Positions 25,519 through 35,928 are shown, counted from the first letter of the stretch. The stretch is DNA of 64,000 nucleotides from Comamonas fluminis (GCF_019186805.1 NZ_CP066783.1:1687501-1751500), one strand, 5' to 3'. Program-made: numbers and translations. The notes: generated by a model from the sequence alone, not told the origin.

Positions 25519-28119
25519 ATGTCCAACAGCATTTCTGCTGATCAGCAGCATATCCAAGACACGGACCCTGCCGAAACCACCGAATGGCGCGATGCTTTTA
25601 CGGCGCTGGCTGCGCAAGAAGGCGAGGAGCGTGCCCGCTTCATGCTCGACGAACTGGTGCGTCTGGCCCGCACCCAGCGCATCCAGTGGCAGCCTGACCT
25701 GAACACGCCCTATGTCAACACCATTCCCTCGGCGGCGCAGCCTCCGTTTCCGGGCGATTTGGCGGTGGAAGAGCGCATCGCATCGCTGATGCGCTGGAAC
25801 GCTCTGGTCATGGTGGTGCGCGCCAACAAGGCGTATGGCGAGCTGGGCGGCCACATCGCCAGCTATGCCAGCGCGGCCGATTTGTTTGAGGCCGGCTTCA
25901 ACCACTTCTTCCACGCCCGCAGCCCTGCGCATGGCGGCGATCTGGTGTTTTTCCAGCCGCACAGCTCGCCCGGCGTGTATGCGCGGGCCTACCTGGAAGG
26001 TCGCCTCACTGAAGCCGACCTGATGCACTACCGCCAGGAAATCACCGCGCCCGACAGCGGTGCACGCGGCCTGTGCAGCTATCCGCACCCGTATCTGATG
26101 CCGGACTTCTGGCAGTTCCCCACAGGCTCGATGGGCATCGGCCCCATCAGCAGCATCTACCACGCGCGCTTCATGCGCTACCTCACGCATCGCAACTTGC
26201 TGGACTGCCAGAACCGCAAAGTCTGGGGCGTGTTTGGCGACGGTGAGATGGACGAGCCCGAGAGCATGAGCGCGCTCACACTGGCCGCACGCGAGAAGCT
26301 CGACAACCTGGTCTGGGTGGTCAACTGCAACCTGCAGCGCCTGGACGGGCCGGTGCGAGGCAACGGCCGCATCATCGACGAGCTGGAGCGCCTGTTCGCC
26401 GGCGCCGGCTGGAACGTCATCAAGCTGGTGTGGGGCAGCGACTGGGACGGCTTGTTTGCACGTGACCTGACCGGCACCCTGGTGCGCACATTGGGCGACA
26501 CGGTGGATGGCCAGATGCAGACCTTCGCCGCCAAGGACGGGCGCTACAACCGCGAGCATTTCTTTGGCCAGAACCCCGAAGTGGCCGCGCTGGCACAGGG
26601 CCTGACCGACGAGCAGATTGACCAGCTCAAGCGCGGCGGCCATGACCTCGTCAAGATCCACGCTGCTTACGCAGCCGCTGCAGCCCACCGCGGCCAGCCT
26701 ACCGTGATTCTGGCGCACACCAAAAAAGGCTATGGCATGGGCACGGCTGGGCAGGGCAAGATGACCACCCACAGCCAGAAGAAGCTGGATGAAGAGGAGT
26801 TGATCGAATTCCGCAACCGCTTCAACCTGCCGCTGACGGATGAGCAAGCCACCTCGCTGAGCTTCTACAAACCCGCTGCCGACAGCACCGAGATGCGCTA
26901 TCTGCGCGATCACCGCGAGAAGCTGGGTGGCTCGCTGCCCAAGCGCGAAACCGCGTGCGATGTGGTGCCTGTGCCCCCCATCGACAAATACGCCCAGTTT
27001 GCGGTGGCCGCTGCTGGCAAGGAGATGAGCACCACCATGGCCTTTGTGCGCATGCTGGGCACCTTGCTCAAGGATGCACAGCTGGGCCCGCGCATCGTGC
27101 CCATCGTGGCCGATGAAGCGCGCACCTTTGGTATGGCCAACCTGTTCAAGCAGGTCGGCATTTACAGCAGCGTGGGCCAGCGCTATGCGCCCGAAGACAT
27201 TGGCTCGGTGCTCTCGTACCGCGAAGCGCTGGACGGCCAGATTCTGGAAGAAGGCATCAGCGAAGCCGGTGCCATTGCCAGCTGGACGGCTGCAGCCACC
27301 AGCTACAGCGTGCACGGCCTGGCCATGCTGCCGTTCTACATCTATTACTCGATGTTTGGCTTCCAGCGTGTGGGCGATGCCATCTGGGCTGCGGCCGATC
27401 AGCGCGCGCGTGGCTTCTTGCTGGGTGCCACATCGGGCCGCACCACACTGGGCGGCGAAGGCCTGCAGCACCAGGACGGCACCAGCCACTTGGTGGCAGC
27501 CACCATCCCCAACTGCAAGGCCTACGACCCGGCCTACGCGGGCGAGCTGGCCGTCATTCTGGACGCAGGCATGCGCGAGATGATGGTCGAGCAGAAGGAC
27601 GTTTTCTACTACATCACCCTGATGAACGAGAACTACGCCCAGCCCGACCTGCCTGAGGGCGCGGCCGAAGGCGTGTTGCGCGGCTGCTATGTGCTGCGCC
27701 GCTTTGGTGAAGGTGTGGCCAAGGACGCGAACCGCGTCACCTTGCTGGGCTCGGGCGCCATCCTGACCGAAGTGGTCAAGGCGGCAGAGCAACTGGCCGC
27801 TGAAGGTTGGGGTGTGGACGTGGTCAGCGTCACCAGCTGGAGCGAGCTGGCCCGCGACGGCATGGCCAGCGAATCGCAGTCCGGCACCACGCCCTGGATT
27901 GCCCAGGTACTGGATGGCACGCTGGGCCCCGTCATTGCCGCCACCGACTATGTGCGCGCCGTGCCCGAAAGCGTGCGCGCCTACCTGCCAGCAGGCAGCA
28001 GCTACCGCACGCTGGGCACGGACGGCTTTGGCCGCAGCGACACCCGCGCCGCATTGCGTCAGTTCTTCCACGTGGATGCCGCCAGCATCGTGCGCACCGC
28101 CAAGGAGAGCCAGCAATGA
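25519..28119 (+). CDS. aceE: Pyruvate dehydrogenase E1 component, homodimeric (AceE)
   Basis: 866 residues from ATG at 25519; the frame is open further upstream but the added residues do not match the family (E. coli AceE is 887). It is the thiamine-diphosphate E1 that decarboxylates pyruvate and acetylates the E2 lipoyl group. The TPP motif region is visible (GVFGDGEMDEPESMSALTLA...NCNLQRLDGPVRGNG). A GHDLVKIHAAY segment and the transketolase-like C-terminal half (PFYIYYSMFGFQRVGD; GRTTLGGEGLQHQDG) are complete. It overlaps aceF by four bases. No strong ribosome site is seen before this ATG. Whether a second aceE exists elsewhere is unknown. Confidence 0.93.
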   Translation: MSNSISADQQHIQDTDPAETTEWRDAFTALAAQEGEERARFMLDELVRLARTQRIQWQPDLNTPYVNTIPSAAQPPFPGDLAVEERIASLMRWNALVMVVRANKAYGELGGHIASYASAADLFEAGFNHFFHARSPAHGGDLVFFQPHSSPGVYARAYLEGRLTEADLMHYRQEITAPDSGARGLCSYPHPYLMPDFWQFPTGSMGIGPISSIYHARFMRYLTHRNLLDCQNRKVWGVFGDGEMDEPESMSALTLAAREKLDNLVWVVNCNLQRLDGPVRGNGRIIDELERLFAGAGWNVIKLVWGSDWDGLFARDLTGTLVRTLGDTVDGQMQTFAAKDGRYNREHFFGQNPEVAALAQGLTDEQIDQLKRGGHDLVKIHAAYAAAAAHRGQPTVILAHTKKGYGMGTAGQGKMTTHSQKKLDEEELIEFRNRFNLPLTDEQATSLSFYKPAADSTEMRYLRDHREKLGGSLPKRETACDVVPVPPIDKYAQFAVAAAGKEMSTTMAFVRMLGTLLKDAQLGPRIVPIVADEARTFGMANLFKQVGIYSSVGQRYAPEDIGSVLSYREALDGQILEEGISEAGAIASWTAAATSYSVHGLAMLPFYIYYSMFGFQRVGDAIWAAADQRARGFLLGATSGRTTLGGEGLQHQDGTSHLVAATIPNCKAYDPAYAGELAVILDAGMREMMVEQKDVFYYITLMNENYAQPDLPEGAAEGVLRGCYVLRRFGEGVAKDANRVTLLGSGAILTEVVKAAEQLAAEGWGVDVVSVTSWSELARDGMASESQSGTTPWIAQVLDGTLGPVIAATDYVRAVPESVRAYLPAGSSYRTLGTDGFGRSDTRAALRQFFHVDAASIVRTAKESQQ

Positions 28120-29450
28120 GCGTGATCGACATTCGCGTCCCCGACATCGGCGACTTCAAAGACGTGGCCGTGATCGAGCTGCTGGTGCAGGTAGGTGACA
28201 CCGTCAAAACCGAGCAGTCGCTGTTCACCGTGGAGTCGGACAAGGCGGCGATGGAAATCCCATCACCCACCAGCGGCGTGATCAAGGAGCTGAAGGTCAA
28301 GATCGGCGACAAGGTCAACGTGGGTGATTTTGTGGCTGTCCTTGAAGAAAATGCGGCACCAGCACCCGCCGAAAGCGTGTCACCAGCTCCTGAAAAAGTA
28401 GCATCAGCACCTGCTGTGGCCCCCGCTGTAGCACCAGCTCCCGCACCAGTGGCGGTACCGGTGCAAGCGGCTTCCAGCCCCGCTGCGCACCAGCCCACCC
28501 TAGCGCCCACAGGTGCATTGCCTTACGCATCGCCATCCGTGCGCAAATTTGCGCGCGAGCTGGGCGTGCCGCTGGCCGAAGTCAAAGGCTCGGGCAGCAA
28601 AGGCCGCATCACCGCCGATGACGTGCAGAACTTCACCAAGCAGGTGATGACTGGTGCCGTGCAAACCAAGGCCCAGGCCGCCAAGGCACCGGCCGGTGGT
28701 TCTGGCGTGGGCATGGATCTGCTGCCCTGGCCCAAAGTCGACTTCAGCAAGTTCGGCGCAGTGGAGCGCAAGGACCTGTCGCGCATCAAGAAGATCAGCG
28801 GGGCAAATCTGCACCGCAACTGGGTGATGATTCCCCACGTCACCAACAACGACGAAGCGGATATCACCGATCTGGAAGCCTTCCGCATCAGCACCAATGC
28901 CGAAAGCGCCAAAGCCAAGAGCGACGTAAAGGTCACCATGCTGGCCTTTGTCATCAAGGCACTGGTCGCTGCACTCAAAAAATTCCCTGAGTTCAACGCA
29001 TCGCTCGACGGCGACACCTTGGTCTACAAGCAGTACTACCACATCGGCTTTGCGGCAGACACGCCCAATGGCTTGGTGGTGCCGGTCATCAAAGATGCCG
29101 ACCAAAAAGGCATTCTGCAGATCAGCCGCGAGATGAGCGAGCTGGCCCAAAAGGCTCGTGATGGCAAGCTGGGCGCGGCTGACATGCAAGGTGGTTGCAT
29201 GTCCATCTCGTCGCTGGGGGGCATTGGTGGAACGCACTTCACACCCATCATCAATGCGCCGGAAGTCGCCATCCTGGGCTTGTCCAAATCGGCCACCAAG
29301 CCGGTGTGGGATGGCAAACAGTTTGTGCCGCGCTTGATTTTGCCGCTGAGCCTGAGCTGGGACCACCGCGTGATCGACGGTGCTGCCGCAGGCCGCTTCA
29401 ACGCTTATCTGGCGCAACTGCTGGCGGACTACCGTCGCATCTTGCTGTAA
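28116..29450 (+). CDS. aceF: Pyruvate dehydrogenase E2, dihydrolipoamide acetyltransferase
   Basis: 444 residues from ATG at 28116 (AAGGAG upstream, within the aceE end). It is the core of the complex and transfers acetyl to CoA. Order: one lipoyl domain (about 1-78, lipoylated Lys43 in VESDKAAMEIP), an Ala/Pro linker (about 80-130), a peripheral-subunit-binding domain (YASPSVRKFARELGVPLAEV...GRITADDV), then the catalytic domain with the DHRVIDGAAAGRF active-site motif. There is only one lipoyl domain, whereas E. coli has three; the second copy of the domain is on the E3 gene next door. Confidence 0.95.
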   Translation: MSVIDIRVPDIGDFKDVAVIELLVQVGDTVKTEQSLFTVESDKAAMEIPSPTSGVIKELKVKIGDKVNVGDFVAVLEENAAPAPAESVSPAPEKVASAPAVAPAVAPAPAPVAVPVQAASSPAAHQPTLAPTGALPYASPSVRKFARELGVPLAEVKGSGSKGRITADDVQNFTKQVMTGAVQTKAQAAKAPAGGSGVGMDLLPWPKVDFSKFGAVERKDLSRIKKISGANLHRNWVMIPHVTNNDEADITDLEAFRISTNAESAKAKSDVKVTMLAFVIKALVAALKKFPEFNASLDGDTLVYKQYYHIGFAADTPNGLVVPVIKDADQKGILQISREMSELAQKARDGKLGAADMQGGCMSISSLGGIGGTHFTPIINAPEVAILGLSKSATKPVWDGKQFVPRLILPLSLSWDHRVIDGAAAGRFNAYLAQLLADYRRILL

Positions 29451-29462
29451 GGAGTGCTGCAC

Positions 29463-31316
29463 ATGGCAATCCTTGATATCCAAGTGCCCGACATTGGTGA
29501 TTTCGCCGAAGTGGGCGTGATCGAACTGCTGGTCAAACCCGGTGACACCGTGGCGGTGGACCAGTCCCTGATTACCGTGGAGTCTGACAAGGCCTCCATG
29601 GAAATTCCTTCCAGCCACGCCGGTGTGGTCAAGGAGCTGAAGGTCAAGATTGGCGACAAGGTCAAAGAAGGCTCGGTGATCCTGTCGCTGGAGGCGGCGG
29701 ATGCAGGCGTTGCTGCGGCCCCCGCCAGCGCACCTGCAGCCCCCGCAGCCGTTTCTGCACCCAATTTGGTACCAGTGCCCGCCCCAATCGCGCCAGCAGC
29801 TCCTAGTCCTGCAGCAAGCAACTTTGCTGGCACGGTCGATATGGACTGCGACGTGGTCGTGCTCGGCGGTGGCCCTGGCGGCTACTCCGCAGCCTTCCGG
29901 GCGGCTGACCTGGGTCTGAAGGTCGTGCTGGTCGAGCGTTACAAGACGCTGGGCGGCGTATGCCTGAACGTGGGTTGCATCCCCTCCAAGGCGCTGCTGC
30001 ACGTGGCAGCGGTGATGGACGAGGTCAAGCACCTGGAAGTCGCAGGCGTCAAGTTTGCCGCTCCTGAGGTGAACATCGACCAACTGCGCGGCCACAAAGA
30101 GAAGGTCATTGGCAAGCTGACCGGCGGCCTGGGCCAGATGGCCAAGATGCGCAAGGTCACCATCGTGCGCGGCTATGGCAACTTTGTGTCGGCCAACCAC
30201 ATCGAAGTGGAAGAGACCACCGGTGACGGCCAAGACAAGACCGGCAGCAAAAAGGTCGTTCAGTTCAAGAACGCCATCATTGCCGCAGGCTCGCAGGCCG
30301 TGCATCTGCCCTTCATGCCCAAGGACCCACGCGTGGTGGATTCCACCGGTGCGCTGGATCTGAAGGAAGTGCCAAAGCGCATGCTGATTCTGGGCGGCGG
30401 CATCATCGGCCTGGAAATGGGCACCGTCTACAGCACGCTGGGTGCACGCCTCGACGTAGTGGAAATGATGGACGGCCTGATGCAAGGCGCTGACCGCGAC
30501 CTGGTCAAGGTCTGGCAAAAGATGAACGCGCCACGTTTCGACAACGTCATGGTCAACACCAAGACCGTGGGTGCCGAAGCCACGCCCGAAGGCATTAAAG
30601 TCTCGTTCGCTCCTGCCAAGGACGGCGTCACCGTGCCTGAACCCCAGACCTACGACCTGGTACTGCAAGCCGTGGGCCGCACGCCCAATGGCAAGAAGAT
30701 CAGTGCAGACAAGGCTGGCGTGGCCGTGACCGACCGTGGCTTTATCGACGTCGATATCCAGATGCGCACCAACGTGCCCAACATCTTCGCGATCGGCGAC
30801 ATCGTGGGTCAGCCCATGCTGGCACACAAGGCCGTGCACGAAGCACACGTGGCCGCTGAAGTCATCGCTGGCGAACTGCAAGGCAACAAGGAACTGGCTT
30901 CCGCAGCCTTTAACGCCCGCGTGATCCCGAGCGTTGCCTATACAGACCCCGAAGTGGCATGGGTGGGCCTGACCGAAGACCAGGCCAAGGCACAAGGCAT
31001 CAAGGTCAAGAAGGGCCTGTTCCCCTGGGCCGCCTCTGGCCGCGCCATCGCCAACGGCCGTGACGAAGGCTTCACCAAGCTGCTGTTTGACGATTCCCCC
31101 GAAGCCCACGGCCACGGCCGCATCCTGGGCGGCGGCATGGTCGGCACGCACGCCGGCGACATGATTGGTGAGATTGCTCTCGCCATCGAAATGGGTGCTG
31201 ACACCGTGGACATTGGCAAGACCATCCACCCACACCCCACGCTGGGCGAGTCCATCGGCATGGCGGCGGAAGTGGCGCATGGCAGCTGCACGGACGTGCC
31301 ACCAGTGCGTAAGTAA
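29463..31316 (+). CDS. lpdA: Dihydrolipoamide dehydrogenase (E3) with N-terminal lipoyl domain
   Basis: 617 residues from ATG at 29463 (GGAG 8 bases upstream). Residues 1-80 are a lipoyl domain nearly identical in pattern to that of AceF (Lys43 in [11 protein letters not shown]). An Ala/Pro linker follows, then the flavoprotein: FAD motif [14 protein letters not shown], redox disulfide [20 protein letters not shown] motif [12 protein letters not shown], the second FAD contact [16 protein letters not shown], and the C-terminal HPHPTLGES active-site His. The lipoyl fusion is known from betaproteobacteria and Neisseria. It is the last gene of aceE-aceF-lpdA and is followed by a terminator. Confidence 0.95.
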   Translation: MAILDIQVPDIGDFAEVGVIELLVKPGDTVAVDQSLITVESDKASMEIPSSHAGVVKELKVKIGDKVKEGSVILSLEAADAGVAAAPASAPAAPAAVSAPNLVPVPAPIAPAAPSPAASNFAGTVDMDCDVVVLGGGPGGYSAAFRAADLGLKVVLVERYKTLGGVCLNVGCIPSKALLHVAAVMDEVKHLEVAGVKFAAPEVNIDQLRGHKEKVIGKLTGGLGQMAKMRKVTIVRGYGNFVSANHIEVEETTGDGQDKTGSKKVVQFKNAIIAAGSQAVHLPFMPKDPRVVDSTGALDLKEVPKRMLILGGGIIGLEMGTVYSTLGARLDVVEMMDGLMQGADRDLVKVWQKMNAPRFDNVMVNTKTVGAEATPEGIKVSFAPAKDGVTVPEPQTYDLVLQAVGRTPNGKKISADKAGVAVTDRGFIDVDIQMRTNVPNIFAIGDIVGQPMLAHKAVHEAHVAAEVIAGELQGNKELASAAFNARVIPSVAYTDPEVAWVGLTEDQAKAQGIKVKKGLFPWAASGRAIANGRDEGFTKLLFDDSPEAHGHGRILGGGMVGTHAGDMIGEIALAIEMGADTVDIGKTIHPHPTLGESIGMAAEVAHGSCTDVPPVRK

Positions 31317-31349
31317 GCGCAGAGTTCAGGTCTCAGGACCTGTTAAAAA

Positions 31350-31380
31350 CAAAGGCAGCCTTCGGGCTGCCTTTGTTTTG
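31350..31380 (+). terminator. Terminator of the aceEF-lpdA operon
   Basis: The stem AAAGGCAGCC/GGCTGCCTTT with a TTCG-type loop is followed by GTTTTG. It lies 34 bases after the lpdA stop. Confidence 0.85.
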
Positions 31381-31529
31381 TCTGTGGCTCGATATGTTTG
31401 ATCGCGACCGAATCGCCAGTAGATCGCGAGCTTCACGGGGCTTCTCTTGGGTATTCAAGAAAGAAGCCGCGCTTTTAGTGATCTCCGAAGGCACCTCTGG
31501 CAGGTGCCTGCAATCGCGTCAGTGCGCGA

Positions 31530-32510
31530 TCAGGGAATCAAAATGGTCGAGCCAATGGTCTTGCGCGCTTCCAGTGCACGGTGTGCTTCTTGCACATCAC
31601 GCATGGCAAAGCGTTGCTCGATGTGGATTTTGATCTTGCCGGAGATGACGGCATCAAAGAGCTGATCGGCCATGGCCTGGCAGGCTTCACGCGACGTGAA
31701 ATGCGGCCACAGGCCCTGGCGGGTGACGTAGAGGCTCTTCGGCGCCAGCTGGGTGGTGGTGATGGGAGGTGGCGTGCCCGATGCGCTGCCGAAGCTGGCG
31801 AGCAGACCGAATGCGCGCAGGCATTCCAGCGAGCCTTCCCAGGTGTCCTTGCCGACGGAGTCGTAAACGATTTTGACGCCTTCGCCGTTGGTGATCTCTT
31901 TGACGCGCTCTACAAAATTTTCTGTTCTGTAATTGATAGCGAACTCTGCACCATTGGCAAGCGCCAGCTGGCATTTTTCTTCCGATCCGGCAGTGGCAAT
32001 CATGCGATAGCCCAGCGCCTTGGCCCACTGGCAAGCGATCAGGCCCACGCCACCGGCGGCTGCGTGGAACAGGATGAGGTCACCGGCTTCCAGACCTTCG
32101 ACGGGTTTGCATTTGTGCAGCAGGTACTGCGCCGTCAGGCCTTTGAGCATCATGGCTGCGCCGGTCTCAAAGCTGATGGCGTCGGGCAGCACGCAAACCC
32201 ACATGGCTGGCACGTTGCGCACCTCGGCATAGCTGCCGCAAGGCAGGGTGGTGTAGGCGACGCGGTCGCCTTCCTTTAGGTGGGTCACGCCTTCGCCCAC
32301 GGCCTCGACGATGCCCGAACCCTCCATGCCCAGCTGCAGGGGCATGGGGAACTTGTAGATGCCGGAGCGCTGGTAGACATCGAGGAAATTCAGGCCAATG
32401 GCGTGGTGGCGGATGCGCACTTCGCCAGGGCCGGGCGGGCCAACCTCAACCTCAACCAGCTGCAGCTCTTCCGGGCCGCCATTGCGTTGAATCTGTACTG
32501 CTAAAACCAT
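31530..32510 (-). CDS. qor: Quinone oxidoreductase / zeta-crystallin-like, MDR family
   Basis: 326 residues from the second of two adjacent ATGs (32510), which has AAGGAG 6 bases upstream; the first ATG (32513) is only 3 bases from it. It is a zinc-free, NADPH-dependent medium-chain reductase. The N-terminal GroES-like domain has NFLDVYQRSGIY and PLQLGMEGSGIVEAVG. The nucleotide-binding motif is HAAAGGVGLIACQWAKALG. The length is that of E. coli Qor. It is 128 bases after the fumarylacetoacetase gene and may be transcribed separately. The physiological substrate is unknown. Confidence 0.88.
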   Translation of the reverse strand: MVLAVQIQRNGGPEELQLVEVEVGPPGPGEVRIRHHAIGLNFLDVYQRSGIYKFPMPLQLGMEGSGIVEAVGEGVTHLKEGDRVAYTTLPCGSYAEVRNVPAMWVCVLPDAISFETGAAMMLKGLTAQYLLHKCKPVEGLEAGDLILFHAAAGGVGLIACQWAKALGYRMIATAGSEEKCQLALANGAEFAINYRTENFVERVKEITNGEGVKIVYDSVGKDTWEGSLECLRAFGLLASFGSASGTPPPITTTQLAPKSLYVTRQGLWPHFTSREACQAMADQLFDAVISGKIKIHIEQRFAMRDVQEAHRALEARKTIGSTILIP

Positions 32511-32638
32511 CATGAACTCCTTCAGTTAGGTAGGTGGTGCCAAGCCTTTGGCAGCAACATTTGCGTTGCCTCAGGCTATGTCTTTATTGGCGTGGATGCA
32601 ATATTTGCCAAGTTTGTGCGATGGGTGAATGGCTTGGA

Positions 32639-33961
32639 TCATTGGTGGTGGGTATCTGCTGGCGTGACCAGGCCAGTACAGGTTCCAAACCCGATGCGGT
32701 AGCCGGGGCCTTGGGCCCAGGCGGTCAGCTCCACCTCGTCGCCGTCTTCCAGATAGACGCGGGTGCCGCCTTGTTCCAGTTCAATGTGCTGCTGGCCGTT
32801 GCGCGTGGCTTCGTACAGGCAGCCGAGGCCGTTGGGGTTCGAGTTGCTGACCGTGCCAGTGCCCAGCAAGTCACCGGCCTGCATATTGCAGCCGGTGCTG
32901 GCGTGGTGGGCCAGTTGCTGGGCAAAGCTCCAGTACAGGTATCTGAGGTTGCTGCGGCAGACCACGGAAGCGGTGTCGGCGTCCTGCGGTTTGATCGAGG
33001 CCTGCATGTACACATCAAAGTTGCGCAGGCCTTGCTGGTCGAGATAGGGCAGCGGCTTGGGCGATTGCTCTGGACCGGCAATGCGGAATGGCTCCAGCGC
33101 ATCGAAGGTGACGATCCAAGGCGAGATGGAGGTGCGATGGCCCTTGGAGACAAAAACACCCAAAGGCTGTGCCTCCCAAGCCTGAATGTCCCGCGTGCTC
33201 CAGTCGTTGAGCAGCACCACCCCAAACGCGTGCTGCTCAGCCTGGCCAATGGCAATGGGGTCACCCAGTGCGTTGCCTGCACCCACGACGAGTGCTGCCT
33301 CCAGCTCAAAATCCAGTCTGCGGCTGGGCTGGTAGCGGGGTGTGGTTTCACCGGCAGAAACCACCTGGCCCCATGGGCGCTTGACTGGAGTCTCGCTCAC
33401 CACCACCGAGCTGGCACGGCTGTTGTAGGCCATGGGCAAATAGGTCCAGTTGGGCCACAGCGTGCCGCTGCCAGGGCTGCCGCCCAGAATGTCTACGCAG
33501 TTGATGGAATGTTCGCGCGAGAGCATGAAGTCGCTGAACCCGCCCACGCGCACCGGCAGATGCATGGTGGCACCGGCCATGGGCACGATGGCTTTTTGGC
33601 GCAAGGTGGCGTTGTCGCGCAGCGTGGGGTTGTCATGGCGCAGCAGCGCGCTGATCTGCTGGCGTAGCGCTGATGTGGCAGTGCGGCCCAGGTCGATAAA
33701 AGCGTTGAGCGTAGGCTGCTTCAGCACGCTGGCATCCACTGCATTCAACAGGCCTGCTTCGGCCAGCACCTGCAGGTCGGCAATTTGGTCGCCAATCGCG
33801 ACGCCTGGGTGTGGCGTGCCGCTGCCCTGGCTAAAGATGCCGAATGGCAGGTTCTGGATGGGAAAATGCGAATCTGCCGCGACCTCGATGAACGAGCGCA
33901 AAGCCGGATCATTGGCCGCCTGGCTGCTGGAGTCGGTGCGTGTGTTACTTGGCGTAGTCAT
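32639..33961 (-). CDS. fahA: Fumarylacetoacetase (FahA-like)
   Basis: 440 residues. It hydrolyses 4-fumarylacetoacetate to fumarate and acetoacetate in tyrosine/homogentisate breakdown. The N-terminal SH3-like domain starts at SHFPIQNLPFGIFS. The FAA domain shows the catalytic region VGGFSDFMLSREHS, metal-binding acids (DFELEAALVVG; LLNDWSTRDIQAWEAQPLG), and the GDLLGTGTVSNSNPNGLGCL loop. The classical YTDF is replaced by FSDF and HATN by HSIN, so it may act on a related diketo acid. No homogentisate dioxygenase or maleylacetoacetate isomerase is adjacent. It lies in a unit with SDR and Bug genes. Confidence 0.85.
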   Translation of the reverse strand: MTTPSNTRTDSSSQAANDPALRSFIEVAADSHFPIQNLPFGIFSQGSGTPHPGVAIGDQIADLQVLAEAGLLNAVDASVLKQPTLNAFIDLGRTATSALRQQISALLRHDNPTLRDNATLRQKAIVPMAGATMHLPVRVGGFSDFMLSREHSINCVDILGGSPGSGTLWPNWTYLPMAYNSRASSVVVSETPVKRPWGQVVSAGETTPRYQPSRRLDFELEAALVVGAGNALGDPIAIGQAEQHAFGVVLLNDWSTRDIQAWEAQPLGVFVSKGHRTSISPWIVTFDALEPFRIAGPEQSPKPLPYLDQQGLRNFDVYMQASIKPQDADTASVVCRSNLRYLYWSFAQQLAHHASTGCNMQAGDLLGTGTVSNSNPNGLGCLYEATRNGQQHIELEQGGTRVYLEDGDEVELTAWAQGPGYRIGFGTCTGLVTPADTHHQ

Positions 33962-34001
33962 AGTGATTCCATCAACGGTTGAGTCAAGGGGCTAGTCGGG
34001 T

Positions 34002-34799
34002 TCAGGCCGACTTCACATCGCCAGCGCCGCCGTAGGAGGTAAAACCACCATCGACGGGAAGCACGGCGCCAGACACATAGGATGCTGCATCAGACAGCAA
34101 GAAAGCTGCTGCGTTGGCCACCTCGATGGGCAGGCCCATGCGCGCCATGGGGGTGCGGCGCTCAATGCGGTCCAGGTCGATTTTTTTGTCCTGCACCAGT
34201 TGGTCAACCATGGGAGTGGCGATGTAGCCGGGCGCAACGGCGTTCACGCGCACGCCTTGGTGGCTCCACTCGCAGGACAAATTGCGGGTCAGCAGGGCGA
34301 CACCCGCTTTGGCAGGGCCATAAGCATTGCGCCGTGGAATGCCGTTGATGCCGTTGACCGAGGCGATGTTGACGATAGTGCCTTTTTTGCGCTGGAGCAT
34401 CAGGCGGCCTACGGTGCGGCACATCAAAAAGCAGCCGCGCAGGTTGATATCGACAATGCGCTGCCAGACGTCGATGTCCATGTCGATGGCGGAAGTGACC
34501 TGGTCGCTCACGCCCGCGCAGTGAAAGAGTGCATCAATTTCGCCGAGGGCTGTTTCTGCCTGGCTGACCGCAGATTGGCAGGCCTCCTCACTGGTCACAT
34601 CTGCTACGGCGAAGCCCTTGGCACCCATGGCCTGTGCTTCCTGTGCCAGGGCTTTTTCGTTCACATCTACCAAAAAGACGGTGGCGCCCATTTCGATGAA
34701 ACGGCGCGCCGACGCCAGTCCAATACCGCTGGAGCCACCCGTCACCAGAATGCGCTTGCCAGCCAGGTCAATTGCGGATGTTTGTGTTGTGGATGTCAT
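34002..34799 (-). CDS. Short-chain dehydrogenase/reductase (SDR)
   Basis: 265 residues. It is a classical NAD(P)-dependent SDR. The cofactor motif is VTGGSSGIG, with DVN after beta-2 (VFLVDVN), which favours NAD(H). The catalytic set is intact: Ser in IVNIASVNG, and Tyr/Lys in NAYGPAKAG. The C-terminal PVDGGFTSYGG is typical. It is 40 bases before fahA and 14 bases after the Bug gene, so the three genes probably form an operon. It may oxidise an alcohol intermediate of the catabolic pathway; the substrate is unknown. Confidence 0.9.
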   Translation of the reverse strand: MTSTTQTSAIDLAGKRILVTGGSSGIGLASARRFIEMGATVFLVDVNEKALAQEAQAMGAKGFAVADVTSEEACQSAVSQAETALGEIDALFHCAGVSDQVTSAIDMDIDVWQRIVDINLRGCFLMCRTVGRLMLQRKKGTIVNIASVNGINGIPRRNAYGPAKAGVALLTRNLSCEWSHQGVRVNAVAPGYIATPMVDQLVQDKKIDLDRIERRTPMARMGLPIEVANAAAFLLSDAASYVSGAVLPVDGGFTSYGGAGDVKSA

Positions 34800-34813
34800 A
34801 AAAGCTCCTTGGG

Positions 34814-35851
34814 TTACTTTTCTACTTTGATATTGGCGGCGCGGATGACCTTGCCAAGGCGTGCGCTTTCTGAGGCGACGAACTTGGAGAACTCGGCACT
34901 GCCGTCCAGCTGCAAGGGCGACAAGCCTTGTGCGGCAAGACTTTTGGCGAACTCTGGGCTAGCCACTGCAGCCTTGGTCAGGCGGGAGATGGCTGCCACC
35001 ACATTGGCGGGTGTGGCAGATGGTGCGAACAGGCCTGTCCATGAGTCAGCGACGACGTCAAAGCCCTGTTCCTTGAGCGTGGGAATCTCTTTGGCGCCTT
35101 CGGGGCGTTGTGCGGAAACCGTGCCAAGCAGCAAGATATTGGGGCCCTGCGCCAGCGCTGCGTTCATGGGCACGACTGCAATGTCAACCTGCCCGGCCAG
35201 CACGGCTTGCATGGCGGGGCCGCCGCCCTGGTAGGGCACGCCCAGCATCTTGTCGATGCCTGCGTTGGCCTTGATCATTTCCATCGCAAGCTGCCCATTG
35301 CTGCCGATGCCGTAATGGGCATAGGTCATCTCGTTGCTGCGCGCAAATTGCAGGACTTCACGCGTCGTTTTTTGCGGCAGGTTCTTGCGGCCAACCAGCA
35401 TGACGGGAACGCGGGCGACGGAGTTCACGGCAATCATGGAGGCAACCGCCTTGACCGCCTGGGGATACAGGTGCGGGTTGACGGCATGTGTATCGGAGGT
35501 GCCCATCATGAGGGTGAGTCCATCCGGTGCCGCAGTGTTGACGGCCTGTGTTGCCAGGATGCCATTGGCCCCTGGCCGGTTTTCCACAATCACGGCAAAG
35601 CCACTTTGCTTGGTGATGGTGTCCGCCAGCAAGCGGGCTGCCGCATCGGTGCCACCGCCCGGCGGGAAGGGCACCACGATCTTGATAGGGTGCGCGGGCT
35701 TCCAGCTCTCTTGCGCCATTGCGCTTGCGGGCAGCGCGCCTGTCATTACGCAGCCTGCTGCTGCAAGCAGCCACTGCAGACCTTGACGTCTGGGCAGTGA
35801 AATACCACTTGCGTCACGTTGCGTGCCGTTTTGAGGACGTTGAAGGCTCAT
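34814..35851 (-). CDS. Bug-family (TctC-like) periplasmic solute-binding protein
   Basis: 345 residues from ATG at 35851 (AAGGAG 10 bases upstream); an earlier in-frame ATG would add 30 residues with no signal. A twin-arginine-like signal is present (RRQGLQWLLAAAGCVMTGALPASA). The mature start is the family hallmark KIVVPFPPGGGTDAAARLLAD, followed by ENRPGANGILATQAV. Bug proteins bind carboxylates for tripartite tricarboxylate transporters; no TctA/TctB genes are adjacent, which is usual for these orphans. First gene of Bug-SDR-fahA. Two palindromes lie upstream at 35929-35950, and an IS110 element separates it from a TetR gene. Confidence 0.9.
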   Translation of the reverse strand: MSLQRPQNGTQRDASGISLPRRQGLQWLLAAAGCVMTGALPASAMAQESWKPAHPIKIVVPFPPGGGTDAAARLLADTITKQSGFAVIVENRPGANGILATQAVNTAAPDGLTLMMGTSDTHAVNPHLYPQAVKAVASMIAVNSVARVPVMLVGRKNLPQKTTREVLQFARSNEMTYAHYGIGSNGQLAMEMIKANAGIDKMLGVPYQGGGPAMQAVLAGQVDIAVVPMNAALAQGPNILLLGTVSAQRPEGAKEIPTLKEQGFDVVADSWTGLFAPSATPANVVAAISRLTKAAVASPEFAKSLAAQGLSPLQLDGSAEFSKFVASESARLGKVIRAANIKVEK

Positions 35852-35928
35852 GGGTGCTGCGCTCCTTAAAAAAACAATGGTTGGACGACCGACCAAATTT
35901 TTAAAAGAGTGTGCGGCATGCGTCTGAG

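Noticed and set aside
25492..28116. Very long open frame antisense to aceE, and similar long frames antisense to aceF-lpdA (28500-31280), copA (6294-7664) and the AI-2E gene (61808-63250)
   Set aside because: They are His/Ala/Gly/Gln-rich mirror frames produced by G+C-rich codon use of strongly recognised genes on the other strand; none has a known domain or a ribosome site.
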